Of a stretch of DNA of 64,000 nt, positions 48,257 through 60,000 are shown piece after piece. The stretch's first letter is position 1, and each line of letters begins with the position of its first letter. The notes under the pieces were generated by a model that worked only from the letters and a program-made list of their open reading frames with translations, had not been told where the DNA came from and made no database searches. The DNA comes from Physcia stellaris (lineage: Eukaryota; Ascomycota; Lecanoromycetes; Caliciales; Physciaceae), in contig JABSSW010000013.1 of assembly GCA_018902385.1 (NCBI GenBank), positions 186,001 to 250,000 on the forward strand. The letters run 5' to 3'. The translations under genes were made by a program, and so were the position numbers.

Positions 48257-48579
48257 TCTGACTGAGTGGTAGGTATTTCGAATAGAGGTCCGATATCGTA
48301 GGGTATTCGTAAGGGGGTTCGGTAGGTAGGCGAATTCGCGAAGGATTCGTAAGGTGGGTAGGTGTTACCGATGTAACTGAGGGTACTGAATGTACTGATT
48401 TGTACCAAGGTACTGAATATTGCTCGATTGCAATTAGGTCGATTTCGGGTCTGACAAGACTGGATACTCCCAATGGAGTTGGTTACTGCTGGAGTACTGC
48501 AAACCTGCTGTACTGCCCGACGGCTAGGTACTACGTGCGCTCATGCTGTAGCTGGTACTAGATGTAGCGAAAGCTGCTA

Positions 48580-48596
48580 ACCCGGTTCTCATAACC
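48580..48596 (-). other. Primer-binding site (initiator tRNA-Met half-tRNA type)
   Basis: Directly inside the 5' LTR the minus strand reads GGTTATGAGAACCGGG. GGTTATGAG is complementary to the anticodon loop region CTCATAACC of initiator tRNA-Met, the internal primer used by many Copia elements. Confidence 0.6.
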
Positions 48597-48803
48597 TATT
48601 GAAAGAATCATGGGTGACTACCATTCTATTGCTCTGAATCTCGTTGTTCTTGTAACATACATGCAGGTGGAGCACAAGAAGTGTGCGAGTGCCAAGGCGC
48701 TAGTCCCAACAAGGACGCACTAGTCCTCCTTTCGTCAGGTTATACCAACTGGATCCTGACTGCAGCATTCGCGGAGCACATCTGCGGAGGCTGTATTTCA
48801 ACA
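48597..48803 (-). repeat. 5' LTR
   Basis: 207 bp; partner of 45459-45665. It starts TGTTGAAATACAG on the minus strand. Confidence 0.85.
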
Positions 48804-48913
48804 AAAATTCACAAAAATTTTCAAATCAACTGTCTAATTATCATACAATTTATCATACAAATTGAGCAGCTGAATCAGAGATTGCTCAAAATTTGATAAC
48901 GTTGTCACGTTGA

Positions 48914-49070
48914 TTTCGTAACACGCTGTTTCGTTGAATTGCAAGTCTCGTAATATATACGCTGTTTCGTTGAATTGCAAGTCTCGTAATTGACTTCGTA
49001 ACACGCTGTCTCGTTGAATTGCAAGTCTCGTAATATATACGCTGTTTCGTTGAATTGCAACAGTAATGCA
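48914..49070. repeat. 80-bp tandem repeat, two copies with a ~40-bp subunit
   Basis: CGTAACACGCTGTYTCGTTG recurs with an 80-bp period. Each unit holds two copies of GTTTCGTTGAATTGCAAGTC. Copies are nearly identical. Confidence 0.8.
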
Positions 49071-49167
49071 ATCAACGATATGCGACATGCGACATGCGAC
49101 GAGCTAAAAACGACGCTAAAAGAGAAAGCGCTAAAAAGAATTCTTGTATGTATGTTGTCTATATTCT

Positions 49168-49224
49168 ATTGTATGACATGTCATGTCATGTCATGTCATG
49201 CTATGTCGTGATATGATATGATAT
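49168..49224. repeat. Microsatellite (TGTCA)n and (TATGA)n
   Basis: A run of TGTCA repeats is followed by ATATGATATGA repeats, between the tandem repeats and the BRE4-like gene. Confidence 0.75.
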
Positions 49225-49613
49225 GAAGAGTGTTGATTTCATCAAGAATCGGTGAGATTTATTTCAACGAAACGCTCGATTTTTGCGATTTGAACGTAAT
49301 TGTGTGTATATTCGAACGCAAAATCATCAACGTCTCATCGTATAATCGTGAATTGTCAATAATGTGATGGGTTGTACAACAGAGCGGTGGTGGTGATGGT
49401 GAAAAGGCGATGGTGGTGGCGAAAGCTGTGATATTTGGTACTAACCCTAAGATAAAATGCTGTTGCATTTTGCAGGCGTTTACCTTGTTCGAACCTCAAC
49501 CCTTCATCTCGATGGAATTCATTCCAGTGTGCTTCTTTCAACTCAATTCACAGACATCTGGGGGAATTCTTCGCACTCTTCAGAGATGACTGGAAGTATG
49601 CTCTACTGGAGCA
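49225..49613. other. Intergenic, BRE4-like gene upstream region
   Basis: About 390 bp. No gene seen. Confidence 0.4.
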
Positions 49614-52600
49614 ATGGCCAACATGGAGGTTGGAAGCGGGCCATCCTGCGACATCCGAATCAGAGCACCCACCTTTCAGGATACGGGTGATGGTAAAGAT
49701 ATTGCTTCGCGAGATATTGAATCTGCACCTCGATCTGTATCACACGATTCTACCTCAAATTCGAAGCGTAGATCTAAAAGCCGAGGGTACGATGATTATT
49801 TTGTCCCAAAGAGGAACTCAAATCCCAACGTATATCTCGGTTCTTATGGTAAAGGGCCTGAACATGCAAGGTCTTCCCTGAGAGGCTCGATCGACGCCCG
49901 ATATCCGTATCAGTCAGGCTCCATTTCACCAAGAGCCAGTGCAAGCCATCTACAATTACAGCATCTTCTACGGGCTGTAGATGTGGACATTGACACGTAC
50001 GGACTCTCGGAACTTCGAGACGGCTTTTTCGATGCGTTATTCTATCGTCCTTTATCAAGAGAGGAGTTCTTTGAGGGTGACCAGGACGTCAAAGAGCATC
50101 TACCGGCTGCTTTTCGTAGGTATCATCCACTATCTCTCCGACGCTTCATACCTCAGCAATGGCGAGAGTTCAAAGAATTTGTGATTCAGCTTCAAAAGTT
50201 CAGTCTAGCTATCAGAATGTTGAAGAGTTTCCTCGGTTTCTTCATTGCCTACATCATTTGCCTGATTCCCACCTCGCGAGACTGGCTGGGAAAATACAAT
50301 TACATTATGGTTATCTCGACTATCGTAAATCATCCGGGACGGCCAGTAGGCTCGCAAATAGATGGAGCTATGTTGACCGTTCTAGGGACCGTTGCTGGTC
50401 TTGGGTGGGGATCACTGGCTCTCTATGTCTCTACATCAACCGGACCCGCTCGCTCGGGTTACGGTGGGGTTCTTGCTACTTTCCTCGTCCTTTTTGCCGC
50501 AGCAATTGCATGGCTTCGTTGCGTTTTTATGCGTTTCTACCAAGCTGTACTTAGCGCGGGAATTGCAATCTGTTATACATGCCTTGCCGATACCTCAGAA
50601 GAGGTAGGATGGCGAAAAGTCTTCAATTATGGCATTCCTTGGCTTTTGGTCAAATCATTTGCCTGATGGTCTCATTTTGTATCTTTCCAGATACTGGGTC
50701 TCGATCTCTGGCGTTAGTATCTTCTTCCTAAGGCAAACAATCCAAAATAACTCACAAGTCCATAGTCTAGCTTTTCATAACTCGCTCCAACTGGTCAAAC
50801 AAGCCCTTGATCTACCTAGAGACGAAAGTCCCGTTCTACGACGTGATCTTGGTTGGAGCTTTGTCAAGCTTTCGGTTGCAGTCCGGGACTTCACGATCGA
50901 CTTAACAGTATCCCGCTACCTGCCAGACGATGCTCGCTCCATAAGAAACCTAATTCAGGGTGTCATTAGAGGAGTATTGTCCATCAGACCAGAAACAACT
51001 TTGTTCAGTCTTGCAGATCGACTTTTGGAGGGTCACACAACAGTCTTGGAACCATCAGCTTACCGAGAGACGTCGACAGATGAAGAGGCTTCATGCAATG
51101 CTGATATGACACTTGGTGTGATAGTTGAGCTGCTTGCTAAGCCCACACGCGAGCTTTTAGACGTTATTATCGCTGCTGTCGACTCGACCGATGTCACTCT
51201 AGCACGTCTTGGTGGCGTCAAAAAGTTATGCAACGTCCATGAAAACAAGCTTGACAGTCTCACAAAGAATCTTGAACAGCTGCAAACCGCTATGGATGCT
51301 TTTGACGCTGCGGATCGGCTTCTTCTCCAGCGGACTGAACTGCCACCTGCCTACTCTAATCGTCCGGAGGTTGTGGAGATATTTCTATTTGTTCATCCCA
51401 TTCGACAGGCCGCAGACAAGGTTCTACAACTCCTCAGAAAAGCCACTCAAATTCAGCAGAAGGACACAAGCTGGCATATCAATCTTCCGACATATCCATT
51501 CGTAAAATCTCTGGACAGAGTAAATGCGCAGGTGCGTCATGATAGAGGTGGCTTAACAGCTGGCTTCTATTTTCGCAGCAAGCAGCAATTGGAGAAGAGC
51601 ATGGCAGATCTGCAGTATACATCATATGTTCCTAGGTCACGTTCCATAGCCCCAGTTGAGGATCGGAAAGAGCAGATGCCCAGCCATGAGGGATATCAAG
51701 ATCCAAATAACGGAAAATTACGGAAGGCGAGGAGTCCTCTAGTTGCAAGATACAGATATCTAGTCTGGCAGTTCCTTCACCGACTTCAGGGATTTGAATC
51801 TCGATTCGCTTTCAAAGTGGCCTTGATTACTACGTTGCTTTCAATTCCTGCATGGCTTCAGCAAAGTCGAGGATGGTGGAATGAATCCGAGACCTGGTGG
51901 GCCGTCGTTACAGTGTGGATGATGATGCACCCTCGGGTGGGTGGTACCTTTCAAGATCTCTGGGCTCGAAGCTTATGTGCTGCCCTTGGGGCCACATGGG
52001 GCGGCTTTGGATGGGCTGCTGGCAACGGCAATCCCTATGTCTTAGCTGTCTTCGCCGCCGTCTTCATGTTTCCGATGCTTCATCGATTTACCCAGAGCTC
52101 ACATCCACGCTCGGGTGTCGTTGGCTGCATCAGCTTCACTGTAGTCTCGTTAGGCGCTTACACGAACCACGCTCTACCGTCAATTGTCCATTTCGCCTGG
52201 GTCAGAGGTCTCGCATTTGTCGTTGGCATCGTCGCAGCTCTTTTGGTAAATTGGGTTCTGTGGCCGTTCATAGCTCGCCATGAACTCAGAAAGTCCCTTG
52301 CTACAATGATGCTTCATTCGTCAGTTCTGTACCGTAGTGTTGTCGCCCGCTACATCTACTACGCCGAAAACCACGCGCCAGGTCCAGCTGATATTGAACG
52401 ATCGGAGATGCTGGAGTGTCGTCTCCGCGAAGGTTTCGTCCGCATACGCCAACTGCTGGAGATGACAAGACACGAGATCCGCCTACGTGCGCCTTTCGAC
52501 CCAGTCCCGTACAACGCCCTCATAGACGCCTGTGAGCGTCTCTTCGAGCACCTTGTCGAAGTGCGTCAGTCCTCCATTTACTTCCAGCCTTTTATGCTCA

Positions 52601-53007
52601 CCCGCGGCGCCGCTGCCTCCAACGCACTTTTCGAAGTCCGTCGTGATGCTGTCGCCGTCATCCTACTTAATCTGTACTCATTGTCCTGCGCTCTTCGTGC
52701 CGACCTGCCCGTTCCAAGATACTTGCCTTCTGCAGCGGCAGCAAGGCAGAGGCTTCTGGATCGTATGGAAGCTGTTGAGGCGGAGTTCCGAGAGAAAGAG
52801 AAGGTCGGTGGAGTTGAGCCAAGATCTGGGATTGGGAGAAGGTGGGCGGATGTGTATCAGTATGCGTTCTCGTCTGCACTGACGGACATTGTGGAAGAGC
52901 TACAGCTGCTTCAAAGGTGGACGAAAGAGATCTGTGGAGAGATGGGCTTTGATTCAAATATTTGCGTTGGAGAAGGAGTAACCGGTGGGGCTGGGGATGA
53001 ATCATAG
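49614..53007 (+). CDS. BRE4/FUSC-like multi-pass membrane protein (one-base frame break)
   Basis: Exons 49614-50712 and 50766-53007 would give about 1113 aa. A Ser-rich N-terminus is followed by two membrane blocks, each with several hydrophobic segments. The first includes FLGFFIAYIICLIP and LTVLGTVAGLGWGSLAL; the second includes WWAVVTVWMMMHP and VLAVFAAVFMFPML. This is the layout of fungal ER-transporter-like 6TM N-terminal plus DUF2421 proteins (yeast Bre4, brefeldin A sensitivity), related to FUSC transporters. The frame ending FNYGIPWLL hits a stop. One base later a frame continues QIICLMVSFCIFPDTGSRS and then splices correctly into the second exon. One G is therefore missing near 50648-50649. 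The function is poorly known. Confidence 0.82.
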
Positions 53008-54028
53008 CGAGATAAAGGCTTTCATACGGACGGGCTGCGACGCTGGATCTGCCTGGCGCTGATTAACCCAGGGGCGAAGGTCGAATAAGCGGCCATGTAA
53101 GATACTACGCCGGGAATCCCCCTGGATCTGAGCTTCATTTCCGATCTATGGCTAATAACGAAGTAGTTGCAGTGTTACTAATGTTACCGTAGAGGCTACT
53201 TTTCCTACGCAGCACAGCATCTGCTCAAGGCATTTAAGTAGCATCATAACGGCGCATGTATAGTTTGCCTTTCATTTTCTCCGAAAAATATAGCATCAGA
53301 TGTTTCAATGTACCGAATATTTCACGATTGTCACACAATCATTTCAACATGGCACTATCCTGCATTAATTCGAGTTTGCGAAAATTCTCATTTACATTTT
53401 CTCATCGAGAAGCAATAAAAGCAGATATATTTCCTAAAGTCGTATATTTTCTATCAGACAAACACTGACGATTACCCGACTTCGAATCAAACACTGCCTT
53501 TGATGAAAAAAAAAAAACAAAGTCTTGATGAAAGTCCTGAGCTTGATATTAGCTGCTGTGGATATTTGTTGAACAGCATCAAAATTATTTCTAAATCGTG
53601 ATGCAGGAGGTAATAATCTGGAGCTTATAGCCTCCATACGGTATCAAATATACTATTTGGAATCCCAATTATTGCTTTTGGGGCCTCCTTTCGCATGGTG
53701 CCTAGAGAACTGCTTACCAATTTCATGCCTAAGAGCGTGCAGAGCATTTCATGTCTGCCTTGCATCAGCCTCACCACCTCACAACCATTCTCATTCGTCA
53801 GCCTTGCGCAACTTCCGTCCACGAATCTGGACTGGATCTACAGGGTAGCATCAGAAGAGCAGCCTTACCACCATGGTGTCGTTCTTTACGCTCACTACCT
53901 CTTGTAGATCATCTGCTCACTGCCTATGCTACCTCTCCAGGCTACCGTCTCATTACGACGTTCTCCTTCTTTCCTCTCCCTCCAACGAAATTAGATCCGC
54001 TTCGGACCTTTAAATACCTTAGTCGTAA
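53008..54028. other. Intergenic
   Basis: About 1 kb, AT-rich near 53250-53640. Open frames at 53695-53907 and 53751-54167 have no recognised domain. The second runs out of frame into the repeat ORF below. Confidence 0.4.
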
Positions 54029-54514
54029 ATATGGAACCCACCCCCAGTCAAAAAAATCCAAATTCTCCAAAATTTCCAAGGGACTCAAACAGCTCAAAAG
54101 CCCCCGACTCCGGAAAGTCGAGATCCGCAGCCCGCCCGACCTACCTCGCGCAACGAACAACCGTTAGCAAAGACGATTCAAGAATCCGCTTCGATACCAA
54201 ATGATGAGCGAGCTTCACGCAAGAAGCAACCGTTAGCCAAGACAGTTCAAGAACCCGCTTCGATACCAAACGATGGTCGAGCCTCACGCGACGAGCAACC
54301 ATCGGCAAAGACGATTCAAGAACCCGTATCGATACCAAACGATGGTCGAGCCTCACGCAACGAGCGCCTTACTAATGATGTCTCATGGTGGTATTGCTGC
54401 AGATGTCAATACATGAATTGCATTACAATTGCAATACGCTGCAACGATTGTGGACACGTGAATTGCTGGGGGTGTCAACAGGCAGAAGGAAGATTCGGCA
54501 GCTATCAGTGTTGA
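54029..54514 (+). CDS. Repeat-containing protein with C-terminal zinc ribbon, start unresolved
   Basis: A frame open from 54029 to TGA at 54514 (about 161 codons) has no ATG before its end region. It encodes three 23-residue repeats (for example EQPLAKTIQESASIPNDERA) and a Cys-rich C-terminus: WWYCCRCQ, then RCNDCGHVNCWGC. CxxC...CxxCGHxxCxxC clusters after WYCC are common at the C-termini of short fungal proteins of unknown function. An ATG at 54031 is in another frame and would connect only if one A were removed from the seven-A run near 54050. Alternatively an upstream exon supplies the start. Coding is supported by in-frame 69-bp repeats and the zinc motif; function unknown. Confidence 0.5.
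   Translation: MWNPPPVKKIQILQNFQGTQTAQKPPTPESRDPQPARPTSRNEQPLAKTIQESASIPNDERASRKKQPLAKTVQEPASIPNDGRASRDEQPSAKTIQEPVSIPNDGRASRNERLTNDVSWWYCCRCQYMNCITIAIRCNDCGHVNCWGCQQAEGRFGSYQC
54155..54361 (+). repeat. Three 69-bp tandem repeats
   Basis: The copies start at 54155, 54224 and 54293. The period is a multiple of three and keeps the reading frame of the zinc-ribbon ORF. Confidence 0.85.
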
Positions 54515-55863
54515 TGAGAAGCTAGAAGGCATGATTGAGGTTAGTGGTCTAGAGGGATTTGGTTATATATTTGTTGAGTGAATCTTTGCCAATTCTGTCT
54601 CGTTCAAAGCCGTTCGAGCTTGGTGATAGGCGCGAGACTCGGAAGTGGGAGGGTGTTGAGAGCGTGATCTCAGGGACTTGGTGGGATTTGCAGGGCGTGA
54701 GGTTTGGGAATCAGAGGAACAGTGGGAGGTATGAGGAATATAATCAGATCGTCCGGGACTGCAACTCTTCTAAAGAGTAAGACCCGCCATGAGAGTATTG
54801 ACTAAATAACCGACCTATTCGACCAGGAAGGTATCAATCATATACATCCAGAAGCAGTCGCTTTAGGCGGAATATACGTGTTGGATGAATGATGTGGGTT
54901 CGGCTTCGACAGAAGAGCGAGTGGTGCAGACGCAGCCACCGGACAGCGAGAGCAGTTATTCGGATTGAAGGCCCGTCATTTCTTTGAGCATGCAGGTTAA
55001 TACCGTGGCGCTGTGCCCTCTATACACTATTGGAAGCCGCGATAGAAGGTTGTTTTCTTTCCTTCCCCCAGCCTTTGGTAACTGGGTAATGTGCTCCTCC
55101 CCCTACGAATAAGCCTCCACCATCGTGATTCCTAGACCTAGGTAAGATTACCATCCATTCCCCGTTCCCCTACCCATCCCCCTCCGCCGAAGAAACCCAC
55201 CCCACCTCCCTATAAAACCATTAATGCTTCTCACCCCATATCCAACCCTGGCTATCATCCTATCGTTGATAAAGAAGAAGTTGTGCCCATTAACCTACCT
55301 TCCCATCCCCTCCCCTCTGCATTACTACCCCCCGCCCCCTGGCCCCCATTCATCATCACCCCTCTCACTCCCCTCCCCAGTGTAGTCTCCAACATCCCAT
55401 CCCCCAACCCAACAACCACTGCTCTCAAACAAAATCCACAGAATACACAGCCATACCCGCCCTAGCACAACCCCAGAACGATGACTGCCATATCCATGCC
55501 GTTGTCAATTAACTCCCTCCAAATCTGAATCGTGTTCTATATTGATAATTGATGAGGTCGAGCCGGAACTCCCTTCAGAGTAGTATGCCGCAGGGGGTAG
55601 GGGATGGGCAAAAAAACTGTATGGGATGGGGTATATGGTGGATGCAGTTGAGGCAGTGGGGGCTTTGAAGCTGGTGGACAGCTTTGGCGATGGCTGGGGT
55701 AGGATTTTTGGTCATAGGATACTTTATCATAGCGCTGGGGGAGATGGGGCTGCTGTGAGTGGATTTGGTGGAGGATGAGGGGGTTTATGTTTTGATTTTG
55801 AGATCTTTTTTGGGGGGAAGGGGGTTGGAGAGGAAGATGGGTTGGTGTTTTGCTTTTTTGGGA
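54515..55863. other. Intergenic with strand-asymmetric tracts
   Basis: About 1.35 kb. A pyrimidine-rich plus strand at about 55160-55470 is followed by a G-rich plus strand at about 55570-55860. No supported gene. Confidence 0.4.
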
Positions 55864-56331
55864 CTATGGGTAGATGGGTGAGAGGTGGATTAGATGAGAA
55901 GGTAGGAATATTTGTGGATTTTGGTTTTGAGTAGGGAATGGGTATAGGTTTTCGGTATAGTTGGAGAGGTGTAGCACTCTCGTTCCAAGTCCTTCTGGAT
56001 TAGAAGGGGAGGTAGGGATATGGAGATGAATGATCAGACGAAGTAAGATCTTCGTCAACAGTTGCTCAGTGCTTTGAGTAGGAAATGCGTACAGCTGTTT
56101 AGTACAGTCGAAGAGGTGTAGCATCCCCCATCCACCTCCTTCTGGATCCTCCTTCTGGATCAGAGGAGGAGGTACGGATATGTAGACCAGTACAGTATTG
56201 TCGAAAGGAGTAAAGTATTCGCACACAGCTACTCGGTCTTTCGAGCAGATGTAGCTCACAGTCTTTGCGAGGTGTATAGTTAGTAACAGCCTCCTACAAT
56301 CCCAGTTCAGCCCCCTTATTACAACCTCCAT
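55864..56331 (-). CDS. Orphan 155-aa ORF with duplicated motif
   Basis: An ATG-started frame of 155 aa on the minus strand. The underlying DNA is an imperfect tandem duplication of roughly 150 bp (about 55925-56240). Both copies are read in the same frame, giving LHLFDCTKQLYAFPTQ and LHLSNYTENLYPFPTQ. I do not recognise the product. Frame retention across the duplication hints at coding, but no homologue is known to me and no introns are evident. It may be a decayed or chance frame. Confidence 0.25.
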   Translation of the reverse strand: MEVVIRGLNWDCRRLLLTIHLAKTVSYICSKDRVAVCEYFTPFDNTVLVYISVPPPLIQKEDPEGGGWGMLHLFDCTKQLYAFPTQSTEQLLTKILLRLIIHLHIPTSPSNPEGLGTRVLHLSNYTENLYPFPTQNQNPQIFLPSHLIHLSPIYP

Positions 56332-57075
56332 CGAACATCCACATCAAAGTACTCGATTTACCACCGGTGCCTTGTTTAGAATCTCACCGTCTTCATATGC
56401 TGTGTCCCAAACATGGGTAAATGTCTTGTCATATTAGATGTATTGGTGGCGAGGCCGGATCGCACCACACCAGACCATGGGATATCTTGAAGTGAAAAGA
56501 AAAAGACCATGCAGATTAGTCTTCTCCATTCATGTCCACCTCGGCGTTTCCACATCCATAGCTCCCCTCCCCCTACCCCAAACGCCCCTCGCCTCCATCG
56601 GCACCATTACATCTTCAACTCCGGTCCGGCCAACGAGCTCCACTTCCCGTCCGCCCGCTCCTATCTTGATGGGGGTGGGATTAGCGTGATCGAACAGAAT
56701 GAAAGACAGCATCATCCCATAGTCTGGTCCTAAGTGGTGGCGACTTTCTAGCACAATACCCTGAATAGACCCCCCGATACCCGACTTGGGACGGAATAAG
56801 GGGTGATTTGCCAGAGACGGGTACGCGTCTTGTCATGTTAGGCGTATTTCGTGATGGGAGGCAGAATTCGCACCCTATCAGTCCATGGGATAGACAGTTA
56901 TCACGTATAGAAATTGGAGGGATCTGTCCGGCGGTAGAGTCATCCTCCTCCTCATAATGCGGCACGCTGCGTCTGTCTCGCTGTCGTGCTCGCTCGGAAG
57001 GTTTTACACCGGTGTTGAGCTTCGATCCTTCGATATCACGACTTTGCGACGGAATCGGTACGGAGTTCCTCGTCC
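56332..57075. other. Intergenic with a diverged ~63-bp direct duplication
   Basis: Positions 56421-56483 and 56828-56890 share TGTCTTGTCAT.TTAG..GTATT and end CCATGGGATA. They may be fragments of a repeat family. No gene seen. Confidence 0.4.
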
Positions 57076-60000
57076 TTACCACGTTGGGATTAACCGTTCC
57101 GAAGTCGCAAATAGACGCAAGAGCTTTTGTAGAACCTTGTCATCGATATCTTCACAAAGATCCTCCATCAGGTCCCTTCGTGGAGGATTGCTGTAGCGTT
57201 TTCTGAGTATCTCAATTACGACATCTGAGTCTGCTTCTGATAGATCGTATTCGTCAAGCAACCTGTCCCGATTATTTTTTAATCGGAATTTGAAACACCT
57301 TGCATAGTAAGATACGCCAGAAGAGAAACATATCTCTCTGATACGAGAGATCTCTCTTTGACCATTTAGGTATATTTCAGCAAATGCTAGTGTAGACAGG
57401 TCGACATCAAAGCTGCATCTCAACACTTCTTTCTGACCTTCGACGGTTCTTGAAACCCGAAAACGGAACGTATGGACGTAATTCTTGTTTAGATCTGCCC
57501 CGTTTTCGGAGAATTCAAGTGTGGTTTCAGCATACGGAAGTATGAGTCCAGGGATAATAGGCGCAAACTCGAGGATATAGAACCAAGCCTGGAAATTTCT
57601 ATGCATTGTTTTTACAAAAGACGACCATATGGTATCAACTCCGCTTATTGCACAGTTTGGATTTGCACCTCGTCTGAGCATCTCATTCACAAGTTGTGAG
57701 GCCAACGTGGACCTTCTCTCAACGTTATCCGTAGACGCAAGGTGAGTAGGTTCATTGATGATAGCACGGAAACATACAATAACCAATTTGCGGAGCTGAT
57801 CTCTAGCGGTGTCCTACGGCCTTCGAGCACTTCTCGTACATATAGATAAAGGCCATACCAAGCTGCCAAGGATACAAAACTCGGCTCTCTTCTTAGCACC
57901 ATGCTTGAATCATCGTCTTCCGATTGAAGACCGATAGAGCTCACTGACCCCTCAAAGCGCGATTGAGAGCTTTTGCTTGATATTGAAGATATGACGTCCT
58001 CTTTCTGCTGCCTAAATTCTTTTGGACCCCATCGCGCAGACCAGTGGGAGTCTTCATGCCCAGTATGGTCTCGATCGATCCTCGACATGATGTCATCCGT
58101 CAGGCTACACAATTTTGTCTGCGCTACACCGGTTTCACACTCGATATACGAGATTCTTAACATGATATCATCGATAGCATAGTCCACCTTGAACTCTCTC
58201 GATTGTGAAACTCCTAACAACTTTACTTGGGCAAGCAAATTTTTGACATGGAACGTTTTCGGATCGAAGTTTATGGGGGTGTTGACATTCAAGAAAGCCC
58301 CTCCTTGTTTTTGATCAGTCATAAAATCGACGGCTGTTCGATGAACGAAAGTGACTTGGGATTGGAGACAAATGTCCAAGCCTCCCGGCCCTGCTAATAT
58401 TTCTTCGCGGTAAGAGATCTCGTTCTCGGAATTGGCGTACAGGTGCTTGTCAGCAGAATCTGCATCTTCCCCAATGGAGTCCGGTTGAGGTTCTCCGCCA
58501 TTACAGTCAGAACCGGATTCCTCACGGTGAGAACCAGAGTACGGTTCGTCTCGATCGGGGCTGTAGCAAGACTCTTCATCATACATATGCGTATGGAGTT
58601 CGCGACTTGCTTTAGCATATTTAACATTAACCTCTAGAAGGCCTGCACAAGTTGTGGCAATTCTGTTGGCCACGGTATGGTGTGACGTGATTAATCGATC
58701 TTCTAGCATACCACCAGGAGCGCTGAGTATGCCGTCGAGGTCTGGTTGCATTGCAAGTACGTGACTAAGGAGGGACCGGTCACGACCATTCAGAGCTATC
58801 TGCAAGAATATTGACGCCTCTTTCCTGTGCGGCTTCTTGATCTGACTCAGCATGCGAGCATAAATATCCTCAATCTCGTCAGGTAGACATTCAAGACTTT
58901 CTTCGAGCTGTTGCAGGCTATCACCATTCTTGAGACCGCGGATTTGATCCTTTACAGCCAAATCGACCCACAAAAAGACTCCTTCTGCTCTGTCCAAAAT
59001 GTTGTTTTTCGTCCATTCAAGCCAATCTGAAGCTTCTGCAGCTGTTGGCAATATTTGTAACACTTCTCTGTCTTGGAACTTATTCACCACAAACTTTCGT
59101 ATATCATTACGAGTCAGATCCTGGAGGCGAAGCTTTGTCGAAGACCCAAAAGCCTGGTCGAATGCACGATAGAGGCGACTGGATAAGCACATCTTGATCT
59201 CAGTGCTCCATAATGTTTCTCGAATAAAGCTGACTAGCTCATCGTGGTCACCATCAAATTCATCCAGTCCGTCAAGAAAAATGCATACACGATGCGTTGC
59301 TACAACCTGTGGTATGATGTTCGTAAACATAGTTCGAAGTCGACGTTCTGTCCAAGACGCAATCGGTTCGGCGGTAAGCGAGCTCCCACTTGTCAATTGA
59401 AGATTGCTGACGTGCAAATTTGGCACATGTTCGAGAATTTGCCAAAGTAGTGATCGCAGCAAACCGTTGATACTTTTCTCCAAGGAAGTCCCACCGCTCC
59501 AAAAGTAAAACTTAAGAACCAGAATATCTTTATTTGTCGACCAAATCCTCAATGACTCTATCGTGCAATGATTCTGACATATGAAACCCATCAAAGTCGA
59601 CTTTCCGGATCCTGGCTTGCCGCTAATCCAGTAGGTGCCCTGACCGAATTCCAGCCATTCAACGAAATTGTCCCAAGGACCCATGTTCTTTGCAGACTTA
59701 TCGAGTATCCACCTGAAGGTTTGAGGATGAGCATATCTGATCGTCTCCTCACGGCTATAGAGCTCATCAAACCACAAGCTTCTATGAAACTGCGTACGAA
59801 ATTCCTTCACTTCTTGAACGTGATCACGCTCCTGGAACGATTTGGTAACATGTTCCCGGGTTTGCACATGCTCGTCTTTGATCAATTTCTGGGTCTTTCC
59901 GTGTTCATCCCGTATCAATGCTCTGAGTTCTTCGAAACTTTTGGGGCCTTGAGCGAGACTGGATATCAGCGTTTGTACCTTCAGGTCTATTGTCTGGAAG

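Larger units (their letters stand above)
45459..48803 (-). mobile_element. Non-autonomous Copia-like LTR retrotransposon
   Basis: Two 207-bp direct repeats (45459-45665, 48597-48803) bound a 2.9-kb interior, with AAAAT duplicated outside (45454-45458, 48804-48808). Read on the minus strand, the LTR begins TGTTGAAATACAG and ends TTTCAATA. The primer-binding site follows the 5' LTR and a G-rich polypurine tract precedes the 3' LTR, so the element is oriented minus. The LTRs differ at about 7 of 207 positions by eye. No integrase, reverse transcriptase or RNase H is readable; only one long protein is encoded. It needs a partner element to move. Confidence 0.85.
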
